The notes under the pieces are model-generated. The model was not told the DNA's origin, searched no databases, and saw nothing but the letters and a program-made list of their open reading frames with translations. Source: Symsagittifera roscoffensis (lineage: Eukaryota > Xenacoelomorpha > Acoela > Convolutidae). Taken from it: a DNA stretch of 64,000 nt. The stretch is from the NCBI RefSeq assembly GCF_963678635.1, contig NC_087064.1, positions 84,563,847 to 84,627,846 on the forward strand, given 5' to 3'. Made by a program: the position numbers and the translations under genes. This document shows positions 12,108 through 24,400 of this stretch, piece after piece. Each line of letters opens with the position of its first letter. Within the stretch, counting starts at the first letter, position 1.

Positions 12108-13645
12108 CTTTGTTCTGTTTAAATCAAGTTCGTTGACGACCTGTTTTTTTAAGGCTTACCTCGCTACGATCTCACTCTTTGTTCTGTTGAAATCAAGTTC
12201 GTTGACGACCTGTGATTCGCACGCTTATCTCGCTACGATCTCACTCTTTGTTCTGTTTAAAACAAATTCGTTGACGACCTGTTTTTTTTTCACGCTTATC
12301 ACGCTACGATCTCACTCTCTGTTCTGTTTAAATCAAGTTCGTTGACGACCTGTTGTTCTCACGCTTATCTCGCTACGATCTCACTTTTTGTTCTAATTAA
12401 AAACAAGTTTGTTGACGACCTGTTATTCTCACGCTTATCTCGCTACGATCTCATTCTTTGTTCTGTTCAAATCAAGTTCGTTGACGACCTGATATTCTCA
12501 CGCTTATCTCGCTACGATCTCACTCTTTGATCTGTTTAAATCAAGTTCATTGACGACCTGTTATTCTCACGCTTATCTCGCTACGATCTCACTCCTTGTT
12601 CTTTTTAAAAACAAATTCGTGCACGACCTGTTATTCTCACGCTTATCTCGCTACGATCTCACTCTTTCTTCTGTTTAAATCAAGTTCATTGACGACCTGT
12701 TTTTCTCACACTTATCTCGCTACGATCTCACTTTTTGTTCTGTTTAAAACAAGTTCGGTGACGACCTGTTATTCGCACGCTTGTCTCGCTACGATCTCAC
12801 TCTTTGTTCTGTTTAAATCAAGTTCGTTGGCCACCTGTTTTTTTTTCACGCTTATCTCGTTACGATCTCACTCTTTGTTCTGTTTAAATCAAGTTCGTTG
12901 ACGACCTGTTATTCTCACGCTTATCTCGCTACGATCACACTTTTTGTTCTAATTAAAAACAAGTTTGTTGACGACCTGTTATTCTCACGCTTATCTCGTT
13001 ACGATCTCACTCTTTGTTCTGTTCAAATCAAGTTCGTTGGCGACCTGTTATTCTCACGCTTATCTCACTACGATCTCACTCTTTGATCTGTTTAAATCAA
13101 GTTTGTTGACGACCTGTTATTCTCACGCTTATCTCGCTACGATCTCACTCCTTGTTCTGTTTAAAAACAAGTTCGTTCACGACTTGTTATTCTCACGCTT
13201 ATCTCGCTACGATCTCACTCGTTGTTCTGATTAAATCAAGTTCGTTGACGACCTGATCTCACTCCTTGTTCTGTTTAAAACCAAATTCGTTCACGACCTG
13301 TTATTCTCACGCTTATCTCACTACGATCTCACTCTTTGTTCTGTTTAAATCAAGTTCGTTGGCGACCTGTTATTCTCACGCTTATCTTGCTACGATCTCA
13401 CTCTTTGTTCTGTTTAAATCAAGTTTGTTAGCGACCTGTTATTCTCACGCTTATCTGGCTACGATCTCACTCTTTATTCTGTTTAAAACAAGTTCGTTGA
13501 GGACCTGTTATTCTCACGCGAATCTTACTACGATCTCATTCTTTGTTCTGTTTAAATCAAGTTCGTTGAAGACCTGTTATTCTCACGCTTATCTCGCTTC
13601 GATCTCACTCTTTGTTATGTTTAACTCAAGTCCGTTGACGAACTG
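12108..13645 (+). repeat. Mixed segment related to 6.4-7.2 kb
   Basis: The first part holds an AAGG monomer (12151), a CTGTGATTCGC monomer and T-run monomers. From about 12.9 kb the order parallels 6.44-7.2 kb at an offset near 6464 bp: the CTAATTAAAAAC monomer, TTGGCGACC, a TTTGATCTG monomer, CTCGTTGTTCTGATTAAATC and a truncated monomer near 13253, followed by TTTGTTAGCG, TATCTGGCTAC and CACGCGAATC. The copies are clearly diverged, so this is an older relationship. Confidence 0.78.
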
Positions 13646-16600
13646 TTATTCTCACGCTTATCTCGCTACGATCTCACTCTCTGTTCTGTTTAAATCAAGT
13701 TCGTTGACGACCTGTTATTCTCACGCTTATCTCATTACGATCTCACTTTTTGTTCTAATTAAAAACAAGTTTGTTGACGACATGTTATTCTCACGTTTAT
13801 CTCGCTACGATCTCACTCTTTGTTATGTTCAAATCAAGTTCGTTGACGACCTGATATTCTCACGCTTATCTCGCTACGATCTCACTCTTTGTTCTGTTTA
13901 AATAAAGTTCATTGACGACCTGTTTTTCTCACGCTTATCTCGCTACGATCTCACTCTTTGTTCTGTTTAAAACAAGTTCGGTGACGACCTGTTATTCGCA
14001 CGCTTATCTCGCTACGATCTCACTCTTTGTTCTGTTTAAATCAAGTTCGTTGGCCATCTGTTTTTTTTCACGCTTATCTCGCTACGATCTCACTCTTTGT
14101 TCTGTTTAAATCAAGTTCGTTGACGACCTGTTATTCTCACGCTTATCTCGCTACGATCTCACTTTTTGTTCTAATTAAAAACAAGTTTGTTGACGACCTG
14201 TTATTCTCACGCTTATCTCGCTACGATCTCACTCTTTGTTCTGTTCAAATCAAGTTCGTTGGCGACCTGTTATTCGCACGCTTATCTCGCTACGATCTCA
14301 CTCTTTGTTCTGTTTAAATCAAGTTCGTTGACGACCTGTTATTCTCACTCTTATCTCGCTACGATCTCACTTTTTGTTCTAATTAAAAACAAGTTTGTTG
14401 ACGACCTGTAATTCTCACGCTTATCTTGCTACGATCTCACTCTTTGTTCTGTTCAAATCAAGTTCGTTGACGACCTGTTATTCTCACGCTTATCTCGCTA
14501 CGATCTCACTCTTTGATCTGTTTAAATCAAGTTCGTTGACGACCTGTTATTCTCACGCTTATCTCGCTACGATCTCACTCCTTGTTCTGTGTAAAAACAA
14601 GTTCGTTCACGACTTGTTATTCTCACGCTTATCTCGCTACGATCTCACTCGTTGTTCTGATTAAAACAAGTTCGTTGACGACCTGATCTCACTCCTTGTT
14701 CTGTTTAAAAACAAGTTCGTTCACGACCTGTTATTCTCACGCTTATCTCGCTACGATCTCACTCTTTGTTCTGTTTAAATCAAGTTCGTTGGCGACCTGT
14801 TATTCTCACGCTTATCTCGCTACGATCTCACTCTTTGATCTGTTTAAATCAAGTTCGTTGACGACCTGTTATTCTCACGCTTATCTCGCTACGATCTCAC
14901 TCCTTGTTCTGTGTAAAAACAAGTTCGTTCACGACTTGTTATTCTCACGCTTATCTCGCTACGATCTCACTCTTTGTTCTGTTTAAATCAAGTTCGTTGA
15001 CGACCTGTTATTCTCACTCTTATCTCGCTACGATCTCACTTTTTGTTCTAATTAAAAACAAGTTTGTTGACGACCTGTAATTCTCACGCTTATCTTGCTA
15101 CGATCTCACTCTTTGTTCTGTTCAAATCAAGTTCGTTGACGACCTGTTATTCTCACGCTTATCTCGCTACGATCTCACTCTTTGTTCTGTTCAAATCAAG
15201 TTCGTTGGCGACCTGTTATTCGCACGCTTATCTCGCTACGATCTCACTCCTTGTTCTGTGTAAAAACAAGTTCGTTCACGACTTGTTATTCTCACGCTTA
15301 TCTCGCTACGATCTCACTCTTTGTTCTGTTTAAATCAAGTTCGTTGACGACCTGTTATTCTCACGCTTATCTCGCTACGATCTCACTTTTTGTTCTAATT
15401 AAAAACAAGTTTGTTGACGACCTGTTATTCTCACGCTTATCTCGCTACGATCTCACTCTTTGTTCTGTTCAAATCAAGTTCGTTGGCGACCTGTTATTCG
15501 CACGCTTATCTCGCTACGATCTCACTCTTTGTTCTGTTTAAATCAAGTTCGTTGACGACCTGTTATTCTCACTCTTATCTCGCTACGATCTCACTTTTTG
15601 TTCTAATTAAAAACAAGTTTGTTGACGACCTGTAATTCTCACGCTTATCTTGCTACGATCTCACTCTTTGTTCTGTTCAAATCAAGTTCGTTGACGACCT
15701 GTTATTCTCACGCTTATCTCGCTACGATCTCACTCTTTGATCTGTTCAAATCAAGTTCGTTGACGACCTGTTATTCTCACGCTTATCTCGCTACGATCTC
15801 ACTCCTTGTTCTGTGTAAAAACAAGTTCGTTCACGACTTGTTATTCTCACGCTTATCTCGCTACGATCTCACTCTCTGTTCTGTTTAAATCAAGTTCGTT
15901 GACGACCTGTTATTCTCACGCTTATCTCATTACGATCTCACTTTTTGTTCTAATTAAAAACAAGTTTGTTGACGACCTGTTATTCTCACGTTTATCTCGC
16001 TACGATCTCACTCTTTGTTATGTTCAAATCAAGTTCGTTGACGACCTGATATTCTCACGCTTATCTCGCTACGATCTCACTCTTTGTTCTGTTTAAATAA
16101 AGTTCATTGACGACCTGTTTTTCTCACGCTTATCTCGCTACGATCTCACTCTTTGTTCTGTTTAAAACAAGTTCGTTGACGACCTGTTATTCTCACGCTT
16201 ATCTCGCTACGATCTCACTCCTTGTTCTGTGTAAAAACAAGTTCGTTCACGACTTGTTATTCTCACGCTTATCTCGCTACGATCTCACTCTCTGTTCTGT
16301 TTAAATCAAGTTCGTTGACGACCTGTTATTCTCACGCTTATCTCATTACGATCTCACTTTTTGTTCTAATTAAAAACAAGTTTGTTGACGACCTGTTATT
16401 CTCACGTTTATCTCGCTACGATCTCACTCTTTGTTATGTTCAAATCAAGTTCGTTGACGACCTGATATTCTCACGCTTATCTCGCTACGATCTCACTCTT
16501 TGTTCTGTTTAAATAAAGTTCATTGACGACCTGTTTTTCTCACGCTTATCTCGCTACGATCTCACTCTTTGTTCTGTTTAAAACAAGTTCGGTGACGACC

Positions 16601-17445
16601 TGTTATTCGCACGCTTATCTCGCTACGATCTCACTCTTTGTTCTGTTTAAATCAAGTTCGTTGGCCATCTGTTTTTTTTCACGCTTATCTCGCTACGATC
16701 TCACTATTTGTTCTGTTTAAATCAAGTTCGTTGACGACCTGTTATTCTCACGCTTATCTCGCTACGATCTCACTTTTTGTTCTAATTAAAAACAAGTTTG
16801 TTGACGACCTGTTATTCTCACGCTTATCTCGCTACGATCTCACTCTTTGTTCTGTTCAAATCAAGTTCGTTGGCGACCTGTTATTCGCACGCTTATCTCG
16901 CTACGATCTCACTCTTTGTTCTGTTTAAATCAAGTTCGTTGACGACCTGTTATTCTCACTCTTATCTCGCTATGATCTCACTTTTTGTTCTAATTAAAAA
17001 CAAGTTTGTTGACGACCTGTAATTCTCACGCTTATCTTGCTACGATCTCACTCTTTGTTCTGTTCAAATCAAGTTCGTTGACGACCTGTTATTCTCACGC
17101 TTATCTCGCTACGATCTCACTCTTTGATCTGTTTAAATCAAGTTCGTTGACGACCTGTTATTCTCACGCTTATCTCGCTACGATCTCACTCCTTGTTCTG
17201 TGTAAAAACAAGTTCGTTCACGACTTGTTATTCTCACGCTTATCTCGCTACGATCTCACTCGTTGTTCTGATTAAAACAAGTTCGTTGACGACCTGATCT
17301 CACTCCTTGTTCTGTTTAAAAACAAGTTCGTTCACGACCTGTTATTCTCACGCTTATCTCGCTACGATCTCACTCTTTGTTCTGTTTAAATCAAGTTCGT
17401 TGGCGACCTGTTATTCTCACGCTTATCTCGCTACGATCTCACTCT
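13646..17445 (+). repeat. Nested duplications with offsets 2611, 1224 and 416 bp
   Basis: Three relationships overlap here. Positions 13646-14834 recur at 16257-17445, offset 2611. Positions 14068-14650 recur at 15292-15874, offset 1224. A 416-bp six-monomer unit covers about 15770-16590 as two copies with equivalent points at 15806 and 16222. Shared markers are CTGTGTAAAAACAAG (TTT to TGT), CACTCTTATCTCGC, TGTAATTCTCACGC with CTTGCTACG, and TTATGTTCAAATC. The nesting implies at least three successive duplication events of different size in the same 3.8 kb. Confidence 0.85.
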
Positions 17446-17593
17446 TTGTTCTGTTTAAACCGAGTTTGTTGCCGACCCGTTTTTTTCACGCTTATCTCGC
17501 TTCGATCTCACTCCTTGTTCTGTTTAAAAACAAATTTGTTCACGACCTGTTATTCTCACGCTTATCTCGCTACGATCTCACTCTTTGTTCTAA
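17446..17593 (+). repeat. Spacer monomers with TTGCCGACCCG
   Basis: Two monomers link the flanking blocks. One has TTTAAACCGAGTTTGTTGCC with GACCCG and a T run, followed by GCTTCGATC. The same rare combination (with CCAAG) recurs near 20060 and 22710, at offsets of about 2603 and 5250 bp, and weakly near 23500 and 26080. Confidence 0.8.
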
Positions 17594-19075
17594 TTAAAAA
17601 CAAGTTTGTTGACGACCTGTTATTCTCACGCTTATCTCGCTACGATCTCACTCTTTGTTCTGTTCAAAACAAGTTTGTTGACGACCTGTTATTCTCACGC
17701 TTATCTCGCTACGATCTCACTCTTTGTTCTGTTCAAATCAAGTTCGTTGACGACCTGTTATTCTCTCGCTTATCGCGCTACGATCTCACTCTTTGATCTG
17801 TTTAAATCAAGTTCGTTGACGACCTGTTATTCTCACGCTTATCTCGCTACGATCTCACTCCTTGTTCTGTTTAAAAACAAGTTCGTTCACGACTTGTTAT
17901 TCTCACGCTTATCTCGCTACGATCTCACTCGTTGTTCTGATTAAATCAAGTTGGTTGACGACCTGATCTCACTCCTTGTTCTGTTTAAAAACAAGTTCGT
18001 TCACGACCTGTTATTCTCACGCTTATCTCGCTACGATCTCACTCTTTGTTCTGTTTAAATCAAGTTCGTTGGCGACCTGTTATTCTCACGCTTATCTTGC
18101 TACGATCTCACTCTTTGTTCTGTTTAAATCAAGTTTGTTAGCGACCTGTTATTCTCTAACTTATCTGGCTACGATCTCACTCTTTATTATGTTTAAAACA
18201 AGTTCGTTGAGGACCTGTTATTCTCACGCGTATCTCGCTACGATCTCATTCTTTGTTCTGTTTAAATCAAGTTCGTTGAAGACCTGTTATTCTCACACTT
18301 ATCTCGCTACGGTCTCACTCTTTGTTATGTTGAAAAACAAGTTTGTTGACGACCTGTTATTCTCACGCTTATCTCGCTACGATCTCACTCTTTGTTCTGT
18401 TCAAAACAAGTTTGTTGACGACCTGTTATTCTCACGCTTATCTCGCTACGATCTCACTCTTTGTTCTGTTCAAATCAAGTTCGTTGACGACCTGTTATTC
18501 TCTCGCTTATCGCGCTACGATCTCACTCTTTGATCTGTTTAAATCAAGTTCGTTGACGACCTGTTATTCTCACGCTTATCTCGCTACGATCTCACTCCTT
18601 GTTCTGTTTAAAAACAAGTTCGTTCACGACTTGTTATTCTCACGCTTATCTCGCTACGATCTCACTCGTTGTTCTGATTAAATCAAGTTCGTTGACGACC
18701 TGATCTCACTCCTTGTTCTGTTTAAAAACAAGTTCGTTCACGACCTGTTATTCTCACGCTTATCTCGCTACGATCTCACTCTTTGTTCTGTTTAAATCAA
18801 GTTCGTTGGCGACCTGTTATTCTCACGCTTATCTTGCTACGATCTCACTCTTTGTTCTGTTTAAATCAAGTTTGTTAGCGACCTGTTATTCTCTAACTTA
18901 TCTGGCTACGATCTCACTCTTTATTATGTTTAAAACAAGTTCGTTGAGGACCTGTTATTCTCACGCGTATCTCGCTACGATCTCATTCTTTGTTCTGTTT
19001 AAATCAAGTTCGTTGAAGACCTGTTATTCTCACACTTATCTCGCTACGGTCTCACTCTTTGTTATGTTTAAAAAC
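17594..19075 (+). repeat. 737-bp higher-order repeat, two copies
   Basis: The stretch from 17594 recurs at an offset of 737 bp, with equivalent points at 17606/18343 and 17976/18713. Each unit contains the rare monomers TCTCTCGCTTATCGCGC, TATTCTCTAACTTATCTGG, TTTATTATGTTTAAAAC and CACACTTATCTCGCTACGG, plus one 45-bp truncated monomer (junctions near 17963 and 18700). Ten full monomers plus a 45-bp one account for 737. Copies are almost identical; one difference is TTGGTTGACG at 17951 versus TTCGTTGACG. Confidence 0.92.
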
Positions 19076-21115
19076 AAGTTTGTTCACGACTTGTTATTCT
19101 CACGCTTATCTCGCTACGATCTCACTCGTTGTTCTGATTAAATCAAGTTCGTTGACGACCTGATCTCACTCCTTGTTCTGTTTAAAAACAAGTTCGTTCA
19201 CGACCTGTTATTCTCACGCTTATCTCGCTACGATCTCACTCCTTGTTCTGTTTAAAAACAAGTTCGTTCAAGACCTGTTATTATCACGCTTATCTCACTA
19301 CGATCTCACTCTTTGTTCTGTTTAAATCAAGTTCATTGACGACCTGTTATTCTCACGCTTATCTCGCTACGATCTCACTTTTTGTTCTGTTTAAATCAAG
19401 TTCGGTGACGACCTGTTATTCGCACGCTTATCTCGCTACGATCTCACTCTTTGTTCTGTTTAAATCAAGTTCGTTGACGACCTGTTTTTTTTTCACGCTT
19501 ATCTTGCTACGATCTCTCTTTGTTCTGTTTAAATCAAGTTCGTTGACGACCTGTTATTCTCACGCTTATCTCGCTACGATCTCACTTTTTGTTCTAATTA
19601 AAAACAAGTTTGTTGACGACCTGTTATTCTCACGCTTATCTCGCTACGATCTCACTCTTTGTTCTGTTCAAATCAAGTTCGTTGACGACCTGTTATTCTC
19701 ACGCTTATCTCGCTACGATCTCACTCTTTGATCTGTTTAATCAAGTTCGTTGACGACCTGTTATTCTCACGCTTATCTCGCTACGATCTCAATCCTTGTT
19801 CTGTTTAAAAACAAGTTCGTTCACGACTTGTTATTCTCACGCTTATCTCGCTACGATCTCACTCGTTGTTCTGATTAAATCAAGTTCGTTGACGACCTGA
19901 TCTCACTCCTTGTTCTGTTTAAAAACAAGTTCGTTCACGACCTATTATTCTCACGCTTATCTCGCTACGATCTCACTCTTTGTTCTGTTTAAATCAAGTT
20001 CGTTGGCGACCTGTTATTCTCACGCTTATCTCGCTACGATCTCACTCTTTGTTCTGTTTAAACCAAGTTTGTTGCCGACCCGTTTTTTTCACGCTTATCT
20101 CGCTTCGATCTCACTCCTTGTTCTGTTTAAAAACAAATTTGTTCACGACCTGTTATTCTCACGCTTATCTCGCTACGATCTCACTCTTTGTTCTAATTAA
20201 AAACAAGTTTGTTGACGACCTGTTATTCTCACGCTTATCTCGCTACGATCTCACTCTTTGTTCTGTTCAAATCAAGTTCGTTGACGACCTGTTATTCTCA
20301 CGCTTATCTCGCTACGATCTCACTCTTTGATCTGTTTAAATCAAGTTCGTTGACGACCTGTTATTCTCACGCTTATCTCAAACTGATCTCACTCCTTGTT
20401 CTGTTTAAAAACAAGTTCGTTCACGACTTGTTATTCTCACGCTTATCTCGCTACGATCTCACTCGTTGTTCTGATTAAATCAAGTTCGTTGACGACCTGT
20501 TATTCGCACGCTTATCTCGCTACCATCTCACTCTTTGTTCTGTTTAAATCAAGTTCGTTGACGACCTGTTTTTTTCACGCTTATCTTGCTACGATCTCTC
20601 TTTGTTCTGTTTAAATCAAGTTCGTTGACGACCTGTTATTCTCACGCTTATCTCGCTACGATCTCACTTTTTGTTCTAATTAAAAACAAGTTTGTTGACG
20701 ACCTGTTATTCTCACGCTTATCTCGCTACGATCTCACTCTTTGTTCTGTTCAAATCAAGTTCGTTGACGACCTGTTATTCTCACGCTTATCTCGCTACGA
20801 TCTCACTCTTTGATCTGTTTAAATCAAGTTCGTTGACGACCTGTTATTCTCACGCTTATCTCGCTACGATCTCAATCCTTGTTCTGTTTAAAAACAAGTT
20901 CGTTCACGACTTGTTATTCTCACGCTTATCTCGCTACGATCTCACTCGTTGTTCTGATTAAATCAAGTTCGTTGACGACCTGATCTCACTCCTTGTTCTG
21001 TTTAAAAACAAATTTGTTCACGACCTGTTATTCTCACGCTTATCTCGCTACGATCTCACTCTTTGTTCTAATTAAAAACAAGTTTGTTGACGACCTGTTA
21101 TTCTCACGCTTATCT
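19076..21115 (+). repeat. Mixed segment with approximately 1.08-kb duplication
   Basis: About 19.4-19.9 kb and 20.5-21.0 kb share order at an offset near 1082 bp. Both include a T-run monomer followed by CTTGCTACGATCTCTCTTTG, where two bases are missing relative to consensus (near 19514 and 20596; a third occurs near 22160). Truncated monomers lie near 19160, 19899 and 20980. A single-base deletion (TTTAATCAAG) occurs near 19738. The first CTCAAACTGATC monomer of the window is at 20379. Confidence 0.82.
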
Positions 21116-22040
21116 CAAACTGATCTCACTCCTTGTTCTGTTTAAAAACAAGTTCGTTCACGACTTGTTATTCTCACGCTTATCTCGCTACGATCTCACT
21201 CGTTGTTCTGATTAAATCAAGTTCGTTGACGACCTGATCTCACTCCTTGTTCTGTTTAAAAACAAGTTCGTTCACGACCTGTTATTCTCACGCTTATCTC
21301 GCTACGATCTCACTTTTTGTTCCGTTTAAATCAAGTTCGTTGGCGGCCTGTTATTCTCACGCTTATCTCGCTACGATCTCACTCTTTGTTCTGTTCAAAT
21401 CAAGTTCGTTGACGACCTGTTATTCTCACGCTTATCTCGCTACGATCTCACTCTTTGATCTGTTTAAATCAAGTTCGTTGACGACCTGTTATTCTCACGC
21501 TTATCTCAAACTGATCTCACTCCTTGTTCTGTTTAAAAACAAGTTCGTTCACGACTTGTTATTCTCACGCTTATCTCGCTACGATCTCACTCGTTGTTCT
21601 GATTAAATCAAGTTCGTTGACGACCTGATCTCACCCCTTGTTCTGTTTAAAAACAAGTTCGTTCATGACCTGTTAATCTCACGCTTATCTCGTTACGATC
21701 TCACCCTTTGTTCTGTTTAAATCAAGTTCGTTGGCGGCCTGTTATTCTCACGCTTATCTCGCTACGATCTCACTCTTTGTTCTGTTCAAATCAAGTTCGT
21801 TGACGACCTGTTATTCTCACGCTTATCTCGCTACGATCTCACTCTTTGATCTGTTTAAATCAAGTTCGTTGACGACCTGTTATTCTCACGCTTATCTCAA
21901 ACTGATCTCACTCCTTGTTCTGTTTAAAAACAAGTTCGTTCACGACTTGTTATTCTCACGCTTATCTCGCTACGATCTCACTCGTTGTTCTGATTAAATC
22001 AAGTTCGTTGACGACCTGATCTCACTCCTTGTTCTGTTTA
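21116..22040 (+). repeat. 391-bp higher-order repeat, about 2.4 copies
   Basis: The CAAACTGATC variant, in which GCTAC of the core is replaced by AAACT, starts at 21116, 21507 and 21898, exactly 391 bp apart. Each unit contains CTCAAACTGATC, CTCGTTGTTCTGATTAAATC, a 45-bp truncated monomer, a TTCGTTCA(C/T)GACC monomer, TTGGCGGCC, a GTTCAAATC monomer and a TTTGATCTG monomer. A further spacing of 737 bp separates 20379 from 21116. Confidence 0.9.
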
Positions 22041-23290
22041 AAAACAAGTTCGTTGACGACCTGTTATTCGCACGCTTATCTCGCTACGATCTCACTCTTT
22101 GTTCTGTTTAAATCAAGTTCGTTGACGACCTGTTGTTTTTCACGCTTATCTTGCTACGATCTCTCTTTTTTCTGTGTAAATCAAGTTCGTTGACGACCTG
22201 TTATTCTCACGCTTATCTCGCTACGATCTCACTTTTTGTTCTAATTAAAAACAAGTTTGTTGACGACCTGTTATTCTCACGCTTATCTCGCTACGATCTC
22301 ACTCTTTGTTCTGTTCAAATCAAGTTCGTTGACGACCTGTTATTCTCACGCTTATCTCGCTACGATCTCACTCTTTGATCTGTTTAAATCAAGTTCGTTG
22401 ACGACATGTTATTCTCACGCTTATCTCGCTACGATCTCAATCCTTGTTCTGTTTAAAAACAAGTTCGTTCACGACTTGTTATTCTCACGCTTATCTCGCT
22501 ACGATCTCACTCGTTGTTCTGATCAAATCAAGATCGTTGACGACCTGATTTCCCTCCTTGTTCTGTTTAAAAACAAGTTCGTTCACGACCTGTTATTCTC
22601 ACGCTTATCTCGCTACGATCTCACTTTTTGTTCTGTTTAAATCAAGTTCGTTGGCGGCCTGTTATTCTCACGCTTATCTCGCTACGATCTCACTCTTTGT
22701 TCTGTTTAAACCAAGTTTGTTGCCGACCCGTTTTTTTCACGCTTATCTCGCTTCGATCTCACTCCTTGTTCTGTTTAAAAACAAATTTGTTCACGACCTG
22801 TTATTCTCACGCTTATCTCGCTACGATCTCACTCTTTGTTCTAATTAAAAACAAGTTTGTTGACGACCTGTTATTCTCACGCTTATCTCAAACTGATCTC
22901 ACTCCTTGTTCTGTTTAAAAACAAGTTCGTTCACGACTTGTTATTCTCACGCTTATCTCGCTACGATCTCACTCGTTGTTCTGATTAAATCAAGTTCGTT
23001 GACGACCTGATCTCACCCCTTGTTCTGTTTAAAAACAAGTTCGTTCACGACCTGTTTTTCTCACGCTTATCTCGCTACGATCTCACTTTTTGTTCTGTTT
23101 AAATCAAGTTCGTTGACGACCTGTTATTCTCACGCTTATCTCGCTACGATCTCACTCTTTGATCTGTTTAAATCAAGTTCGTTGACGACCTGTTATTCTC
23201 ACGCTTATCTCAAACTGATCTCACTCCTTGTTCTGTTTAAAAACAAGTTCGTTCACGACTTGTTATTCTCACGCTTATCTCGCTACGATC
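22041..23290 (+). repeat. Mixed segment with last CAAACTGATC monomers
   Basis: CAAACTGATC monomers occur at 22889 and 23211 and then disappear from the window. Other members are the CTCTCTTTTTTCTGTGTAAATC monomer near 22160 (two-base deletion), a damaged truncated junction GACCTGATTTCCCTCC near 22547, TTGGCGGCC near 22651, and the TTGCCGACCCG spacer near 22715. No single period covers the stretch. Confidence 0.82.
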
Positions 23291-24400
23291 TCACTCGTTG
23301 TTCTGATTAAATCAAGTTCGTTGACGACCTGATCTCACCCCTTGTTCTGTTTAAAAACAAGTTCGTTCATGACCTGTTATTCTCACGCTTATCTCGCTAC
23401 GATCTCACTCTTTGTTCTGTTTAAATTAAGTTCGTTGGCGACCTGTTATTCTCACGCATATATCGCTACGATCTCACTCTTTGTTGTGTTTAAACCAAGT
23501 TTGTTGCCGACCTGTTTTTTTTCACGCTTATCTCGCTTCGATCTCGATCCTTGTTCTGTTTAAAAACAAATTCGTTCACTACCTGTTATTCTCACGCTTA
23601 TCTCGCTACGATCTCACTCTTTGTTCTGTTTAAATCAAGTTCGTTGGCGACCTGTTATTCTCACGCTTATCTTGCTACGATCTCACTCTTTGTTCTGTTT
23701 AAATCAATATTGTTGACGACCTGTTATTCTCACGCTTATCTCGCTACGATCTCACTATTTATTTTGTTTAAATCAAGTTTGTTGAGGACCTGTTATTCTC
23801 ACACTTATCTCGCTACGATCTCACTCTTTGTTCTGTTTAAATCAAGCTCGTTGACGACCTGTTATTCTCAAACTTATCTCGCTACGATCTCACTCTTTGT
23901 TCTGTTTAAATCAAGTTCGTTGACGACCTGTTATTCTCACGCTTATCTCGCTACAATCTCACTCTTTGTTTTGTTTAAATTAAGTTCGTTGACGACCTGT
24001 TATTCTCACGCTTATCTCGCTACGATCTCACTCTTTGTTCTGTTGAAATCAAGTTCATTGACGACCTGTTTTTCTCAAGCTTATCTCGCTACGATCTCAC
24101 TCCTTGTTCTGTTTAAAAACAAGTTCGTTCACGACTTGTTATTCTCACGCTTATCTCGCTACGATCTCACTCTTTGTTCTGTTTAAATCAAGTTCGTTGA
24201 CGACCTGTTTTTCTCAAGCTTATCTCGCTATGATCTCACTCCTTGTTCTGTTTAAAAACAAGTTCGTTCACGACTTGTTATTCTCACGCTTACCTCGCTA
24301 CGATCTCACTCTTTGTTCTGATTAAATCAAGTTCGTTGACGACCTGTTATTCTCACGCTTATCTCGCTACGTTCTCACTTTTTCTTCTAATTAAAAACAA
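23291..24400 (+). repeat. Copy 1 of a 2581-bp-offset segmental duplication
   Basis: This 1.1-kb stretch recurs near 25872-26930 at an offset of 2581 bp. Shared rare members are TTTAAATTAAG, TTTAAACCAAG with TTGCCGACC and a T run, TCAATATTGTTGACG, TATTTATTTTG or TATTTATTCTG with TTGAGGACC, CTCAAACTTATC, and CTGTTGAAATC with TTCATTGA. It also carries the first HindIII-site monomers (CAAGCTT, near 24076) in the window. Copies differ by scattered substitutions, so the duplication is not the newest layer. Confidence 0.85.
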
